Source: JANLTP01 sp031363055
GTDB lineage: Bacteria > Pseudomonadota > Gammaproteobacteria > Burkholderiales > Burkholderiaceae_E
Assembly (NCBI GenBank): GCA_031363055.1
Contig: JANLTP010000176.1
Location: 1 to 15,320, forward strand
Direction of reading: 5' to 3'
DNA: 15,320 bases
Both the position numbers and the translations under genes were made by a program. Of this stretch, positions 6,215 to 13,275 are shown piece after piece. Every line of letters starts with the position of its first letter. Position 1 is the stretch's first letter. The notes below the pieces were generated by a model. That model was not told where the DNA came from. It saw only the letters and a program-made list of their open reading frames with translations, and did not search any database.

Positions 6215-6967
6215 ATGCCCCACAAGCTCGTCTTGCTTCGCCACGGCGAAAGCCAATGGAATCTCGAAAACCGCTTCACCGGCTGGACCGATGTCGATCT
6301 TACGGAGAACGGCCTCGCTGAGGCCCGCCGCGCCGGTCAACTGCTCAAAGCCGAGGGGTTCGACTTCGATATCGCCTTCACCTCGGTGCTCAAGCGCGCA
6401 ATACGGACCTTGACGACGGTGCAAGACGAAATGGACCGGCTCTGGATACCCGTAGTGCACGACTGGCGATTGAACGAGCGCCATTATGGAGCCTTACAGG
6501 GCTTGAATAAGTCCGAGACGGCCGCCAAATATGGAGAACAGCAGGTTATGGTCTGGCGGCGCGCGTTCGATGTCGCGCCGGAACCACTACCGGCGGGCGA
6601 TGCGCGTGAATCCAATCACGACCCACGCTATGCGCAGATTCCGGTGGCGAGTTTGCCTCGTACGGAATGCCTGAAGGACACCGTGCTGCGGGTGTCGCCT
6701 TACTGGAATGAGGCGATTGCGCCGGCGATTCGAGGCGGCAAACGGGTGATTGTGGTGGCGCACGGCAATTCATTGCGCGCCCTCATCAAACACCTTGATG
6801 GCATCAGCGCGGAGAAAATTGTGGAAATGAATATACCGACGGCGCAACCGCTGATTTACGAATTGGACGACGATCTGAAGGTCATCCGAAGCTATTACCT
6901 CGGAAACGCTGCCGAGATTCAGGCGGCCATGGCGGCAGTGGCGGCGCAAGGAAAAGCGAAAAAATAG
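6215..6967 (+). CDS. gpmA: 2,3-bisphosphoglycerate-dependent phosphoglycerate mutase
   Basis: A 250-residue glycolytic/gluconeogenic enzyme that interconverts 3-phosphoglycerate and 2-phosphoglycerate through a phosphohistidine. The histidine-phosphatase motif RHGES is at 9-13, with His10 the phosphorylated residue. FTGWTDVDLTENG (21-33), RLNERHYGALQGLNK (85-99, with Glu88 as acid/base) and VVAHGNSLRAL (180-190, His183) complete the active site. The length and the NERHYG insert distinguish it from short cofactor-independent phosphatases of the superfamily. The ATG at 6215 is followed at once by the conserved MPHKLVLLRHGES; only a weak GGAA precedes it. It diverges from the rhodanese gene and is followed by ctpA after a 177-bp gap, an arrangement familiar in Burkholderiales. 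No anomalies. Confidence 0.97.
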   Translation: MPHKLVLLRHGESQWNLENRFTGWTDVDLTENGLAEARRAGQLLKAEGFDFDIAFTSVLKRAIRTLTTVQDEMDRLWIPVVHDWRLNERHYGALQGLNKSETAAKYGEQQVMVWRRAFDVAPEPLPAGDARESNHDPRYAQIPVASLPRTECLKDTVLRVSPYWNEAIAPAIRGGKRVIVVAHGNSLRALIKHLDGISAEKIVEMNIPTAQPLIYELDDDLKVIRSYYLGNAAEIQAAMAAVAAQGKAKK

Positions 6968-6993
6968 TCAGAAGTGCCTGCCAAACTCTGACT
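6966..6993 (+). repeat. inverted repeat at the end of gpmA
   Basis: AGTCAGA (6966-6972) and TCTGACT (6987-6993) form a perfect 7-bp inverted repeat around 14 bases, starting at the gpmA stop codon. There is no T-tract after it. It might protect or end the gpmA message. The remainder of the 177-bp gap to ctpA also holds a GCCCC (7041-7045)/GGGGC (7059-7063) pair and an A/T-rich stretch before the ctpA start, but no clear promoter. Confidence 0.35.
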
Positions 6994-7144
6994 CGCCAAC
7001 AACACCCAAACAGATCAGCGGTTGAATTATCGGTCTGAAAGCCCCTTGGTACCGGGCCGGGGCAAGCGCAGAGGGAGATGTGGGTTTATAGTGACGGGTG
7101 ATGCGATTTCGGCTTAATTTCACAGTTTCTTAAACGGCTAGACC

Positions 7145-8572
7145 ATGAATATTCGTTTCAAGCAGGCCAGTCTGATTTCCTTCGGCGCGATTGCCGGTGT
7201 TTTGGTCAGCCTCGGGGTGACTGCGGTGGCGCAGCGCGATGCACGCGTTCCCCTGCCGCTGGAGGAACTTCGCCAGTTCTCGGATGTCTTCGGCGCCATC
7301 AAGGCCAATTACGTTGAGAATGTCGAAGACAAAAAACTGATCACTGAAGCCATCAGCGGAATGTTGGCCGGCCTCGACCCGCACTCAGCGTATCTGGACG
7401 CTGACGCGTTTCGCGAACTGCAAGTAGGCACCCAAGGCGAATTTGGCGGTCTCGGAATCGAAGTCGGAACCGAAGACGGTTTCGTGAAAGTGGTGTCGCC
7501 GATCGAAGACACGCCGGCGGCTCGTGCCGGGGTCAAGGCCGGTGATCTGATCATCAAGATCGACGAGAAAGCCACCAAGGGCTTGACTCTGAACGACGCC
7601 GTCAAGTTGATGCGCGGCAAGCCCAAAACCCAGATCACACTGACCATTTCGCGCAAGGGTGAAACCAAACCGATCGTTTTGACCATGATGCGCGACGTCA
7701 TCAAAGTGCAGTCGGTCAAGTCGAAAATGATTGAACCGGGTATGGGTTATGTCCGCGTCACGCAGTTCCAGGAACATACCGTCGATAACATGGTCAAGCA
7801 CATCGAGGGCTTGTACAAGGGGGGTGCCCTGAAGGGCCTGGTGCTCGACCTGCGTAACGATCCGGGCGGCTTGCTGCATGGGGCGGTCGGTGTGTCGGCG
7901 GCTTTCTTACCGTCACGTGTAACAGTCACGTCCACCGATGGACGTACCGAAGATGCGAAGCGCAAATATGTCGCCTCGCCCGAAGATTATTTGCGCGGTA
8001 CCCGTGATGATTATTTGGCGCGTTTGCCTGCGGGCATCAAGAACGTACCCATGGTCGTGCTGGTGAACGGCGGCTCGGCATCGGCCTCGGAAATCGTTGC
8101 CGGCGCCTTGCAGGATCACAAACGCGCTGCCGTCATTGGCACCCAGACCTTCGGCAAGGGCTCGGTCCAGTCGATCTTGCCACTGACGAATAACAGCGCG
8201 ATCAAATTGACGACAGCGCGCTACTACACCCCGTTGGGTCGCTCGATTCAAGCCAAGGGCATTACACCGGACTTCATTGTCGAGGAAACACCGGAAGGCG
8301 ATCTGACGTCATTTCGGGTTCGCGAAGCCGATCTGAACCGTCACCTCAGCAATCCGAAAGATGCCGAGGAAAAGCCCAAGGTTCCGAAGCCGACCGCCAA
8401 TAATGATGTCGCCGCCAACGACAAAAACAAGGACCGCAAGCCGATTGAATACGGTAGTGCCGAGGACTATCAACTGTCGCAAGCGATGAACCATTTGAAG
8501 GGTCAACCGGTGGTGGTCGCCAAGCCCAAGGAAGAAACTGCCAAGGCGCCCGAGGACACCAAGACTCGCTAA
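7145..8572 (+). CDS. ctpA: C-terminal processing peptidase, S41A family
   Basis: A 475-residue periplasmic serine protease of the CtpA/Prc type. An uncleaved or cleavable N-terminal signal (about residues 8-29, hydrophobic, ending AVAQ) is followed by the S41 N-terminal helices with LDPHSAYLD (77-85), a PDZ domain from GGLGIEVG (101-108) to about residue 170, and the tail-specific protease core. The catalytic dyad is predicted as Ser313 in GGSASASE and Lys338 in QTFGKGSVQ; the 25-residue spacing matches E. coli Prc. LDLRNDPGGLL (234-244) is the conserved core strand and turn. The last 80 residues are a Lys/Pro/Asp-rich tail of low complexity. It starts at an ATG at 7145 with no clear Shine-Dalgarno. 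The following adenylyltransferase starts 40 bp downstream, suggesting co-transcription. The target proteins are unknown. Confidence 0.95.
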   Translation: MNIRFKQASLISFGAIAGVLVSLGVTAVAQRDARVPLPLEELRQFSDVFGAIKANYVENVEDKKLITEAISGMLAGLDPHSAYLDADAFRELQVGTQGEFGGLGIEVGTEDGFVKVVSPIEDTPAARAGVKAGDLIIKIDEKATKGLTLNDAVKLMRGKPKTQITLTISRKGETKPIVLTMMRDVIKVQSVKSKMIEPGMGYVRVTQFQEHTVDNMVKHIEGLYKGGALKGLVLDLRNDPGGLLHGAVGVSAAFLPSRVTVTSTDGRTEDAKRKYVASPEDYLRGTRDDYLARLPAGIKNVPMVVLVNGGSASASEIVAGALQDHKRAAVIGTQTFGKGSVQSILPLTNNSAIKLTTARYYTPLGRSIQAKGITPDFIVEETPEGDLTSFRVREADLNRHLSNPKDAEEKPKVPKPTANNDVAANDKNKDRKPIEYGSAEDYQLSQAMNHLKGQPVVVAKPKEETAKAPEDTKTR

Positions 8573-8612
8573 CGCAGTCAGGCGTCACAGCCCCGGCACG
8601 CCGTGGCCGACC

Positions 8613-9362
8613 ATGAACGATGACCAGCTTCTTCGTTACAGTCGGCACATCCTGCTCGATGAGATCGGCATCGAAGGGCAGGAAAAGCTGCTGGCGGCCC
8701 ATGTATTGATCATCGGCGCCGGCGGCTTGGGTTCACCGGCGGCACTCTACCTCGCCGCAGCCGGCGTCGGCGAGTTAAGTCTGGCTGACGGCGACAGTGT
8801 CGACCTGACCAATCTGCAAAGACAGATTCTTCACCGCAGCCGCGACATCGGCTTATCTAAAGCGTTGTCGGGCTCACTCGCGATGACCGAGCTCAACCCG
8901 CAGATCCAGGTCCATGCCATTGACGAGCGCCTCGAGGGTGAAAATCTCGAAGCATTGGTAGCGCGAGCCACGGTGGTACTCGATTGCTGCGATAACTTCG
9001 CCACGCGCCATGCGGTGAACCAGGCCTGCGTCAAGTACCGGGTACCACTAGTGTCGGGTGCTGCGATTCGATGCGACGCACAGCTCAGCGTATTTGACGC
9101 ACGCACTGCGAATTCACCTTGTTACCACTGCCTGTTCCCGGTCAGTGAATCGTTCGAAGAAACTCAGTGTGCCACGCTCGGTGTGTTGTCGCCGCTGACC
9201 GGCATCATTGGCAGCATGCAGGCCAGCGAGGCGATAAAATTGATCTGTGGATTTGGCGAGCCCATGACGGGTCGCCTGCTGATGGTCGATGCGCGCGACC
9301 TCAGTTTTCAGACCGTACGATTTGCGCGCGATCCCGGCTGCGCCGTTTGCGGTGGTCTCTGA
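8613..9362 (+). CDS. moeB: MoeB/ThiF-type sulfur-carrier protein adenylyltransferase
   Basis: A 249-residue E1-like enzyme that adenylates the C-terminal glycine of a ubiquitin-like sulfur carrier (MoaD for molybdopterin, ThiS for thiazole). It shows the N-terminal RYSRHILLDEIG (8-19), the ATP-binding GAGGLGSPAA (35-44), DGDSVDLTNLQRQ (59-71), and DCCDNFATR (124-132). Cys170/Cys173 and Cys243/Cys246 are the structural zinc ligands, and Cys186 in ETQCATLGVLSP is at the position of the thiol seen in ThiF and MoeB. There is no C-terminal rhodanese domain. MoeB and ThiF cannot be told apart from sequence alone; the place after gpmA-ctpA favours the name moeB by custom. The ATG at 8613 lacks a strong ribosome site. 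The 3' end overlaps the convergent amidase by 55 bp. Confidence 0.9.
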   Translation: MNDDQLLRYSRHILLDEIGIEGQEKLLAAHVLIIGAGGLGSPAALYLAAAGVGELSLADGDSVDLTNLQRQILHRSRDIGLSKALSGSLAMTELNPQIQVHAIDERLEGENLEALVARATVVLDCCDNFATRHAVNQACVKYRVPLVSGAAIRCDAQLSVFDARTANSPCYHCLFPVSESFEETQCATLGVLSPLTGIIGSMQASEAIKLICGFGEPMTGRLLMVDARDLSFQTVRFARDPGCAVCGGL

Positions 9363-10780
9363 CTTCGGTCGTACCCACGGTCGTAAGCATCGCCTAGTTG
9401 CAGCACCAGCGCATCGCTATGGGGTGCGCCGATCAGTTGCATGCCCATCGGCAAGCCCTGCTTGCTAAAGCCAGTCGGCACATTGAGCACCGGTAATCCG
9501 GCCAGGGTCCAGGGCACCACGATCTCCATCCAGCGGTGATAGGAATCCATGGGTCGGCCAGCGACGGTTTTTGGCCAATGCACGTGTGCATCAAATGGAA
9601 AAACCTGCGCCGTCGGCGTCACCAAGAAGTCACATTGCTCGAACAATTGGAGAACCTGCGCGTACCACTGGCTACGAACCACCGAGGCTTGATAAATATC
9701 GAGTGCGGTCGACTGCAAGCCGCTTTCGACCTCCCAAATGGCCTCGGGTTTCATGAGCGCCCGTTTCGCCGGATCGCGATAAAAATCGATCAATTTACCC
9801 GTCACGATGCAGTGCCGCAGCGTCAAAAAACTCTGCCAGATTTGCTCAGGTGGAAAACCGATCGAGACGGGCACAATGTCGCAACCCAAGTCGGCGAGGC
9901 GCGCGACGCCCTGCTCACACAGTTCAAGGATTCCGGGCTCAACGGCCAAGTAGTGGTCCCAGTCGGCGAGCCAGCCGATTTTCTTGCCGCGCCAAACATC
10001 GCGCCGAGCCAGCGTCTCGAACTTGCGTCCAGTTCCCGGCAAGGACAGGGGAACACGGACATCGTAGCCGGCCATGGTCGCCAACAGGCGCGTCAGGTCG
10101 CGAACATTGCAAGCCATCGGCCCCTCGATGGTGAGTTGCTGGTAGAACTGATCCGGGCTCGGCCATTGCGGCACCAATCCGCGCGACGGTCGAAAGCCAA
10201 AGATGTTGTTAAACGCGGCGGGGTTGCGCAAAGAACCACCCATGTCGCTGCCATCAGCCACCGGCAACATGGCCATGGCGACCGCTACCGCCGCCCCGCC
10301 GCTGGAACCACCCGCACACATGCGCGGATCGTAGGCATTGCGGGTAACGCCATAGACGTCGTTGTAGGTTTGCGACCCCAGCCCGAACTCAGGCGTGTTG
10401 GTCTTGCCGATGATGATCGCGCCAGCGCGCTTGATGCGCTCGACGAGCAGCGAGTCGAAATCAGGTACTTGAGTCGACATGTTGCGCGACCCGGAGGTTG
10501 TGACGATGCCTTTGGTCGCCGACAGATCCTTGATGGCCTGCGGCATGCCATGCAACCAACCCAAGTAATGACCCTGCGCGAGCTGACGATCGCGCTCGTC
10601 GGCCTCGGCCAGCAGTTGCTCCGTCGGTTGCAAGGCAACAATTGCGTTGTAGGTAGGATTAACGTCGTTGATACGGCCCAGGTAAGCAAGCATGACTTCC
10701 CGGCACGACAACTCGCGTCGGAAAATGGCTTGCGACAACGCAAACGCGCTTAGTGAAACAATCTCGCCCGCTGGGTTCAT
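9308..10780 (-). CDS. amidase signature family hydrolase
   Basis: A 490-residue amidase-signature enzyme with the Ser-cisSer-Lys triad predicted as Ser183 (in GSDMGGSLRNPA), Ser159 (in GGSSGG, 157-162) and Lys84 (in QAIKDL). Conserved blocks include GKTNTPEFGLGSQTYN and AGGSSGGAAVAVA, and a late LAGLPVLNVPTGF. Members hydrolyse a wide range of amides; GatA is a close relative, but no gatB or gatC is nearby, so a catabolic or detoxifying amidase is more likely. The substrate is unknown. The start is uncertain: ATG at 10780 begins MNPAGEIVSLSAFALS, as in relatives; ATG at 10816 and GTG at 10834, which follows the slmA stop directly, add 12 or 18 residues. None has a good ribosome site. The 3' end overlaps the convergent adenylyltransferase by 55 bp. 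Confidence 0.88.
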   Translation of the reverse strand: MNPAGEIVSLSAFALSQAIFRRELSCREVMLAYLGRINDVNPTYNAIVALQPTEQLLAEADERDRQLAQGHYLGWLHGMPQAIKDLSATKGIVTTSGSRNMSTQVPDFDSLLVERIKRAGAIIIGKTNTPEFGLGSQTYNDVYGVTRNAYDPRMCAGGSSGGAAVAVAMAMLPVADGSDMGGSLRNPAAFNNIFGFRPSRGLVPQWPSPDQFYQQLTIEGPMACNVRDLTRLLATMAGYDVRVPLSLPGTGRKFETLARRDVWRGKKIGWLADWDHYLAVEPGILELCEQGVARLADLGCDIVPVSIGFPPEQIWQSFLTLRHCIVTGKLIDFYRDPAKRALMKPEAIWEVESGLQSTALDIYQASVVRSQWYAQVLQLFEQCDFLVTPTAQVFPFDAHVHWPKTVAGRPMDSYHRWMEIVVPWTLAGLPVLNVPTGFSKQGLPMGMQLIGAPHSDALVLQLGDAYDRGYDRSQRPPQTAQPGSRANRTV

Positions 10781-10834
10781 CAATTGTGGTGATGCACGCT
10801 CGTAACCTTCCCGCATAACGAGGGGGTGGTGCAC

Positions 10835-11461
10835 TCAGGTCAGCAAGACCGCCAGTTGTGCCTCGATCATTTCAGTCGGATTGCGCTTGAAACCAGACTT
10901 TGCAAATCGCAACCAACGGCCGAGTACGAACGACAGAACGATACCCGCACGGGCACTGATGTCCGTGTCGGACGGCAGTTTCCCTTGCGCAACGACAGTG
11001 CGAAAACACTGCTTGATCGACACATCCAGACGGTCGACCAACTGGTTGATGCGTTCCTGCAAGCGATCATCTTCAGTGACCAGCGCATCGCCGATCAGCA
11101 CTCGACTCATGCCCTGATTTTTTTCGGCAAAACTGAGCAGCATCACCAGGATTTGGCGGAGCTGTCGTTGTCCGTCCTGCTCCTGAGTCGTGATCTGATT
11201 GATAAGACCAAAGATCGTGCTCTCGGTGAATTCAATCAGACCCTCGAACATTTGTGCCTTGCTGGCAAAGTGTCGATACAACGCAGCCTCGGAAACCTGC
11301 AACCGCGCCGCCAGTGCGGCGGTCGTGACGCGGTCACCGGTTGGCTCTTGGAGCATGGTGGCCAGGGTTTGAAGAATTTGTAGTTTGCGTTCGCCGGGCT
11401 TCGGCCGACTCCGCGTGGGCGCACTGGCTTCGGTTGAACTCGTCTCAATCGGGTCGGTCAT
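10835..11461 (-). CDS. slmA: nucleoid occlusion factor SlmA (TetR family)
   Basis: A 208-residue TetR-family DNA-binding protein. SlmA binds specific chromosomal sites and blocks FtsZ ring assembly over the nucleoid. The helix-turn-helix region RVTTAALAARLQVSEAALYRHFASK (about 44-68) and the following AQMFEGLIEFTE and SRVLIGDAL segments match SlmA better than ordinary ligand-responsive TetR regulators. About 20 polar residues precede the domain (PTRSRPKPGERK), as in betaproteobacterial members, which are a little longer than the E. coli protein. The ATG at 11461 is 7 bp after the HAD gene stop, with only a weak GAG upstream. The order argB-HAD-slmA suggests one transcript. Whether this protein truly acts in nucleoid occlusion outside gammaproteobacteria is inference. 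Confidence 0.88.
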   Translation of the reverse strand: MTDPIETSSTEASAPTRSRPKPGERKLQILQTLATMLQEPTGDRVTTAALAARLQVSEAALYRHFASKAQMFEGLIEFTESTIFGLINQITTQEQDGQRQLRQILVMLLSFAEKNQGMSRVLIGDALVTEDDRLQERINQLVDRLDVSIKQCFRTVVAQGKLPSDTDISARAGIVLSFVLGRWLRFAKSGFKRNPTEMIEAQLAVLLT

Positions 11462-11468
11462 TTGCCGC

Positions 11469-12179
11469 TCACGTGTATTTGTTTATCGCGATTCGCGCGA
11501 GAGTGAGTACTGATTGTATTTGAAAATCAATGGCCGGATGACGCCTTAGCCTGGGCTTTGGAACATACGCCTGCTTCGCTTTCGAGGCGCGCGCCAGGGT
11601 TCGGCGATGCAGACCCTGAACCCAAACGGTTTGCATGCCGCAGCGGCGTGCCGCCAACAGATTGTCCACGCTATCTTCAACCAGTACACAATCATGTGGA
11701 TCGACTCTGAGTTTGGCCGCCAGGCGCCGCAGCATGGCAACCGATGGCTTGGGTTGCCAATGCCCCGCAAAGCGCATGTCTTCGATGCAGATGACGCGAT
11801 CCAGAACACGCGCAATTCCCAACTGCTTGAGAACACCGTGGGCATACACGCGTGGCGCATTGGTCAATAGAACCTTGCGACCGGGCAAGCGCCGCAACAA
11901 CGCAATCAGCGCGTGCTGTCGGCGCACCAGATCATGCAAGTCTGGAAACCGATGGGTCTCGCGCAAAAAATCATGCGGGTCGACCGCGTGATGTCGAATC
12001 ATGCCCAACAGAGTCGCGCCGTAACGCCGCCAATACTGCACACGCAGGGCGCTGGCCTCGTCCGACGGCAGATCAAGGGTTCGCGCAACATAGGCCGTCA
12101 TGTCCTGATTGATTCGCGGCATGATGTCTGCGCCCGCATCATGCAAGGTGTTATCGAGATCGAGCAGCCAGGTAATCAA
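11469..12179 (-). CDS. HAD-family pyrimidine 5'-nucleotidase
   Basis: A 236-residue haloacid-dehalogenase-like phosphatase of the pyrimidine 5'-nucleotidase type (dephosphorylating nucleoside monophosphates). Motif I is LDLDNTLH (6-13) with the nucleophile Asp7 and acid/base Asp9; motif II is LLTNAP (about 104-109); the motif III Lys lies in WQPKPSVAML, and motif IV is VLVEDSVDNLLAA. The C-terminal 40 residues are Arg/Lys-rich. The start is odd: motif I must be within the first ten or so residues, yet the only initiators before it are TTG at 12179 and ATT at 12194; the frame is closed by a stop at 12206-12204, which overlaps the argB stop codon itself. No Shine-Dalgarno is visible. Translation may depend on argB, which ends 24 bp upstream. 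Length is typical for the family. Confidence 0.86.
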   Translation of the reverse strand: MITWLLDLDNTLHDAGADIMPRINQDMTAYVARTLDLPSDEASALRVQYWRRYGATLLGMIRHHAVDPHDFLRETHRFPDLHDLVRRQHALIALLRRLPGRKVLLTNAPRVYAHGVLKQLGIARVLDRVICIEDMRFAGHWQPKPSVAMLRRLAAKLRVDPHDCVLVEDSVDNLLAARRCGMQTVWVQGLHRRTLARASKAKQAYVPKPRLRRHPAIDFQIQSVLTLARIAINKYT

Positions 12180-12203
12180 TCGATGCGAATCAATGTATGC
12201 CGA

Positions 12204-13100
12204 TCAATGACTGCGGATCATGGTGCCGACGCCGGAATCAGTCATGATTTCCAACAGCAGGCAGTGATCAACGCGACCGTCGATGATGTGAACCGAATTG
12301 ACGCCGCCCTTGGCCGCATCAAGCGCCGACGAGATCTTCGGCAACATGCCACCTGAAATGGTGCCGTCTTCGAACAACTCATCAATTCGCTTGGCCGTGA
12401 GTCCGGTCAACAGATTTCCGGCTTTATCGAGCACCCCGGCCGTGTTGGTCAGCAGCACCAGCTTTTCGGCTTTTAATATCTCGGCAATCTTGCCGGCCAC
12501 GACGTCAGCGTTGATGTTGTAAGTCTCACCTTTTTCACCAGAACCAATCGGTGCGATGACCGGTATAAAACCACTGGCGGTCAGCGTTTGAATTACGCTC
12601 GGATCAATCGCCTGTATCTCTCCGACCTGGCCGATATCAATGGTTTCACCAGGACGGTCACGATTCGCCAAGGTCATTTTACGGGCACGAATCAAGCCGC
12701 CGTCTTGCCCGGTCAGACCGACCGCACGGCCACCGGCATGATTGATCAACTCGACAATTTCTTTGTTGACCTTGCCCGCCAAAACCATTTCGACAATGTC
12801 CATGGTCTCGGCGTCGGTCACGCGCATGCCCTGGATAAACTCGCCCTTCTTGCCGATTTTGCTGAGCAGTTGTTCGATCTGGGGTCCGCCGCCGTGCACC
12901 ACCACCGGGTTCAGGCCAACCAGTTTGAGCAGCACCACATCTTCGGCAAAACTCTCCTTGAGTTTCTCGTCGGTCATCGCATTGCCGCCGTACTTGATGA
13001 CAATGATCTTGCCGTGAAAACGACGAATATAGGGCATCGCTTCGGCCAGAATTTCTGCCTTCAGACTCGGCGACGGAGGAGAGAATAAGGGGTCGGCCAT
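12204..13100 (-). CDS. argB: acetylglutamate kinase
   Basis: A 298-residue cytosolic enzyme that phosphorylates N-acetyl-L-glutamate in the second step of arginine synthesis. It has the amino-acid kinase fold with KYGGNAM (36-42), VVHGGGPQI (67-75), GMRVTD (91-96), then GLTGQDGGLI, NINADVVAGKIA and LLTNTAGVLD in the usual order. The N-terminal helix before KIIVIKYGG (about residues 12-29) is the feature of arginine-inhibited, hexameric acetylglutamate kinases, so feedback control by arginine is likely (inferred). The start is the ATG at 13100, supported by AGAGG (13108-13112); the open frame extends to 13172 but has no better site. It leads the minus-strand cluster argB-HAD-slmA-amidase and diverges from the lipoprotein gene. 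The identification is firm. Confidence 0.96.
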   Translation of the reverse strand: MADPLFSPPSPSLKAEILAEAMPYIRRFHGKIIVIKYGGNAMTDEKLKESFAEDVVLLKLVGLNPVVVHGGGPQIEQLLSKIGKKGEFIQGMRVTDAETMDIVEMVLAGKVNKEIVELINHAGGRAVGLTGQDGGLIRARKMTLANRDRPGETIDIGQVGEIQAIDPSVIQTLTASGFIPVIAPIGSGEKGETYNINADVVAGKIAEILKAEKLVLLTNTAGVLDKAGNLLTGLTAKRIDELFEDGTISGGMLPKISSALDAAKGGVNSVHIIDGRVDHCLLLEIMTDSGVGTMIRSH

Positions 13101-13107
13101 TCGTAAA

Positions 13108-13112
13108 CCTCT
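13108..13112 (-). promoter_or_regulatory. ribosome binding site of argB
   Basis: AGAGG on the minus strand, seven bases before the ATG at 13100. It argues against the 24-residue extension of the open frame to 13172. Confidence 0.65.
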
Positions 13113-13169
13113 GAATTGTTTGCTGCCGGATTTTATGCGATCCCGCTTGGTTAGGCCGTTTGGATTAAT

Positions 13170-13196
13170 CACTTCAGCTTAAACACTTCGGTCTAA
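13170..13196. repeat. imperfect direct repeat between argB and the lipoprotein gene
   Basis: CACTTCAGCTTAA (13170-13182) and CACTTCGGTCTAA (13184-13196) match at 10 of 13 positions with a 14-bp period. They lie within an inverted pair, GGATTA (13162-13167) and TAATCC (13194-13199). It is in the 175-bp divergent region that must hold the promoters for both genes. It could be an operator, but I recognise no known regulator site and cannot point to clear -10 and -35 boxes. Confidence 0.3.
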
Positions 13197-13264
13197 TCCG
13201 CGAATCTTAGTCCGACAGTGCAATTGCCGAAGCGCGGCAAACCGCCGAAGCTTGCTGGACCTAC

Positions 13265-13269
13265 AAGGA
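13265..13269 (+). promoter_or_regulatory. ribosome binding site of the OmpA-like lipoprotein gene
   Basis: AAGGA six bases before the ATG at 13276. It favours this start over the in-frame TTG at 13252. Confidence 0.65.
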
Positions 13270-13275
13270 ATCACC

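Noticed and set aside
9536..10753. Long plus-strand open frame (405 codons) opposite the amidase
   Set aside because: It is fully antisense to a gene with clear amidase motifs, has no recognisable domain, and its His/Arg/Gln-rich composition is typical of a shadow frame in G+C-rich DNA.
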